From contig JAENWH010000122.1 of NCBI GenBank assembly GCA_016650135.1, forward strand, positions 1 to 6,343: DNA of 6,343 nt. Direction: 5' to 3'. The DNA is from Peptostreptococcaceae bacterium (lineage in GTDB: Bacteria > Bacillota_A > Clostridia > Peptostreptococcales > Anaerovoracaceae). The notes beneath the pieces were generated by a model. That model saw nothing but the letters and a program-made list of their open reading frames with translations, was not told the DNA's origin and did not search any database. This document shows positions 5,781 to 6,343 of the stretch, one piece after another. Each line of letters starts with the position of its first letter. Within the stretch, counting starts at the first letter, position 1. The position numbers were made by a program, and so were the translations under genes.

Positions 5781-5988
5781 AAACCTCTCCTAACCATATA
5801 CAAGTAAGAGACCTGAGCAAGATATTATCCGCACAAGTACTATTCTTCACGGAGAAACAATATTTCATTAGTCAACGTTAAATTTAAAATATATATACCC
5901 AATTTTACCTTCTATATCTCTCACCTCATTCACACATCCAAATCGTCCACTCCTTTTTTATTCAATTATAACCCAATAAGCCCTTTAT
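5781..5988 (-). other. Long untranslated leader ahead of the exporter gene
   Basis: If transcription starts from the promoter at 5989-6017, the exporter mRNA has about 200 bases before its ATG. This stretch is AT-rich and contains a second TATAAT (5965-5970, minus strand) without a -35. A GATAATATC palindrome lies near 5822-5830. I find no strong hairpin followed by a T-run and no riboswitch class that I recognise. Confidence 0.35.
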
Positions 5989-6017
5989 TTTATAACTTAT
6001 TTTAATAATAACTTCAA
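5989..6017 (-). promoter_or_regulatory. Promoter toward the exporter gene
   Basis: The minus strand has TTGAAG (6012-6017), exactly 17 bases, then TATAAA (5989-5994), a good sigma-A match. Its -35 box is one base away from the -35 of the plus-strand promoter, so the two are back to back. Confidence 0.55.
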
Positions 6018-6018
6018 C

Positions 6019-6047
6019 TTGATTTTCTCTATAATCTATGGTAAATT
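6019..6047 (+). promoter_or_regulatory. Promoter of the MarR-type regulator
   Basis: TTGATT (6019-6024), a 17-base spacer, then TAAATT (6042-6047) preceded by TGG, an extended -10. Transcription would start near 6054, just before the inverted repeat at 6057-6078. Confidence 0.55.
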
Positions 6048-6056
6048 TAAAATATT

Positions 6057-6092
6057 AATAGTTGTCATAGCAACTATTGTCGTAACAACAAT
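6057..6092. promoter_or_regulatory. Two adjacent operator-like inverted repeats (MarR-type)
   Basis: The first is perfect: AATAGTTG (6057-6064), six bases, CAACTATT (6071-6078). The second is ATTGT (6076-6080), seven bases, ACAAT (6088-6092). Both share the core TTGTCRTARCAAC (6062-6074 and 6077-6089), repeated with a 15-base period and 11 of 13 bases identical. They lie between the presumed transcription start and the start of the MarR-type gene, where repression of that gene would be expected. TAGTTG...CAACTA palindromes are common MarR-family sites. Confidence 0.6.
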
Positions 6093-6343
6093 ATGGTTAT
6101 CTGCAGGAGAGGAGGGGTTACAATTCAATTTGAACAAAATTTAGGGTTCATTATTTCTAGAACTAACACAAAAATTAAGAATAACCTTGCTAAAGCACTA
6201 AAACCTTACAATATTACTCATGAGCAATGGCCACTGCTTAAATGGTTGTGGGTACAAGATGGTATTTCCCAAAAGGAGTTGTCTGAAAAAAGTTTCAAGG
6301 ATCAACCAACTACTGCCAGGATTCTGGACAAACTTGAACAGCG
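6093..6343 (+). CDS. MarR-family transcriptional regulator, N-terminal part (runs off right edge)
   Basis: The frame reads FEQNLGFIISRTNTKIKN, then ITHEQWPLLKWLWVQDGISQKELSEKS and TTARILDKLEQR at the edge. These are the first helices and most of the winged helix-turn-helix of a MarR-type repressor; the wing and the C-terminal dimer helix are outside the window. MarR proteins bind DNA as dimers and let go when a small molecule binds. The only in-frame ATG is at 6093 (MVICRRGG...), without a ribosome site and about ten residues longer than relatives. A very strong GGAGGGG (6111-6117) inside that extension points instead to the ATT at 6123. I give the ATG start but think the ATT is as likely. 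It is divergent from the exporter gene and its upstream region carries twin palindromes, so it probably represses both itself and the exporter. Confidence 0.8.
   Translation, partial: MVICRRGGVTIQFEQNLGFIISRTNTKIKNNLAKALKPYNITHEQWPLLKWLWVQDGISQKELSEKSFKDQPTTARILDKLEQ
6105..6117 (+). promoter_or_regulatory. Strong ribosome binding site without a standard start codon
   Basis: AGGAGAGGAGGGG is purine-rich, and its GGAGG core (6111-6115) is exactly seven bases before ATT at 6123. No ATG, GTG or TTG in the MarR reading frame lies at a usable distance. Confidence 0.55.

Noticed and set aside
5840..5902. Minus-strand TTG-started 20-residue leader peptide in the exporter leader
   Set aside because: The start codon is rare, the ribosome site weak, the codons AT-driven, and no regulatory run of one amino acid is present.

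Overview
The window looks like chromosomal DNA from a low-GC anaerobic Bacillota, most likely a member of the Clostridia. The reasons are the AT-rich sequence, strong GGAGG-type ribosome binding sites, a two-subunit class I (Fe-S) fumarase, a FliB-type lysine methylase and the style of the IS200/IS605 relic. I cannot name a genus. Every gene lies on the minus strand except a divergent MarR-type regulator that runs off the right edge.

Left part (1-2801, minus strand): a compact cluster reads fumarase alpha, fumarase beta, FliB-like lysine methylase, then the first 40 codons of an unrecognised gene cut off by the left edge. Gaps are 8, about 31 and about 64 bases. The two fumarase genes certainly form one unit (fumarate + water <-> malate). 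Co-transcription of fliB with them is likely from spacing. A candidate extended -10 promoter and a TGTGA-N5-TCACA palindrome lie upstream of the fumarase.

Middle (about 2995-4344): a dead IS200/IS605-type insertion sequence. A shredded tnpA (Y1 transposase) keeps only a KYRRK segment and the C-terminal tyrosine helix. It is followed two bases later by a tnpB that has lost an internal segment and changed frame. The right-end hairpin is still present. Next to it is an intact small VOC (glyoxalase-fold) gene with its own good promoter.

Intergenic 4722-5138 is a scar-rich region. It holds the VOC promoter, the 3' two-thirds of a glycine-type tRNA without its 5' half, a tandem 11-bp repeat and an orphan IS6-family-like terminal inverted repeat beside the next gene's stop codon.

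Right part (5139-6343): a LysE/RhtB-type exporter on the minus strand faces a MarR-family regulator on the plus strand. The shared region has back-to-back -35 boxes and two adjacent operator-like repeats over the regulator's presumed transcription start. This is the usual layout of an autoregulated repressor controlling an exporter. The regulator has no standard start codon behind its strong Shine-Dalgarno sequence; the codon at the right distance is ATT.

I see no clear undescribed system. The most useful leads are the MarR/LysE control region with its odd start codon, the tRNA fragment as an integration scar, and the fumarase-fliB linkage.
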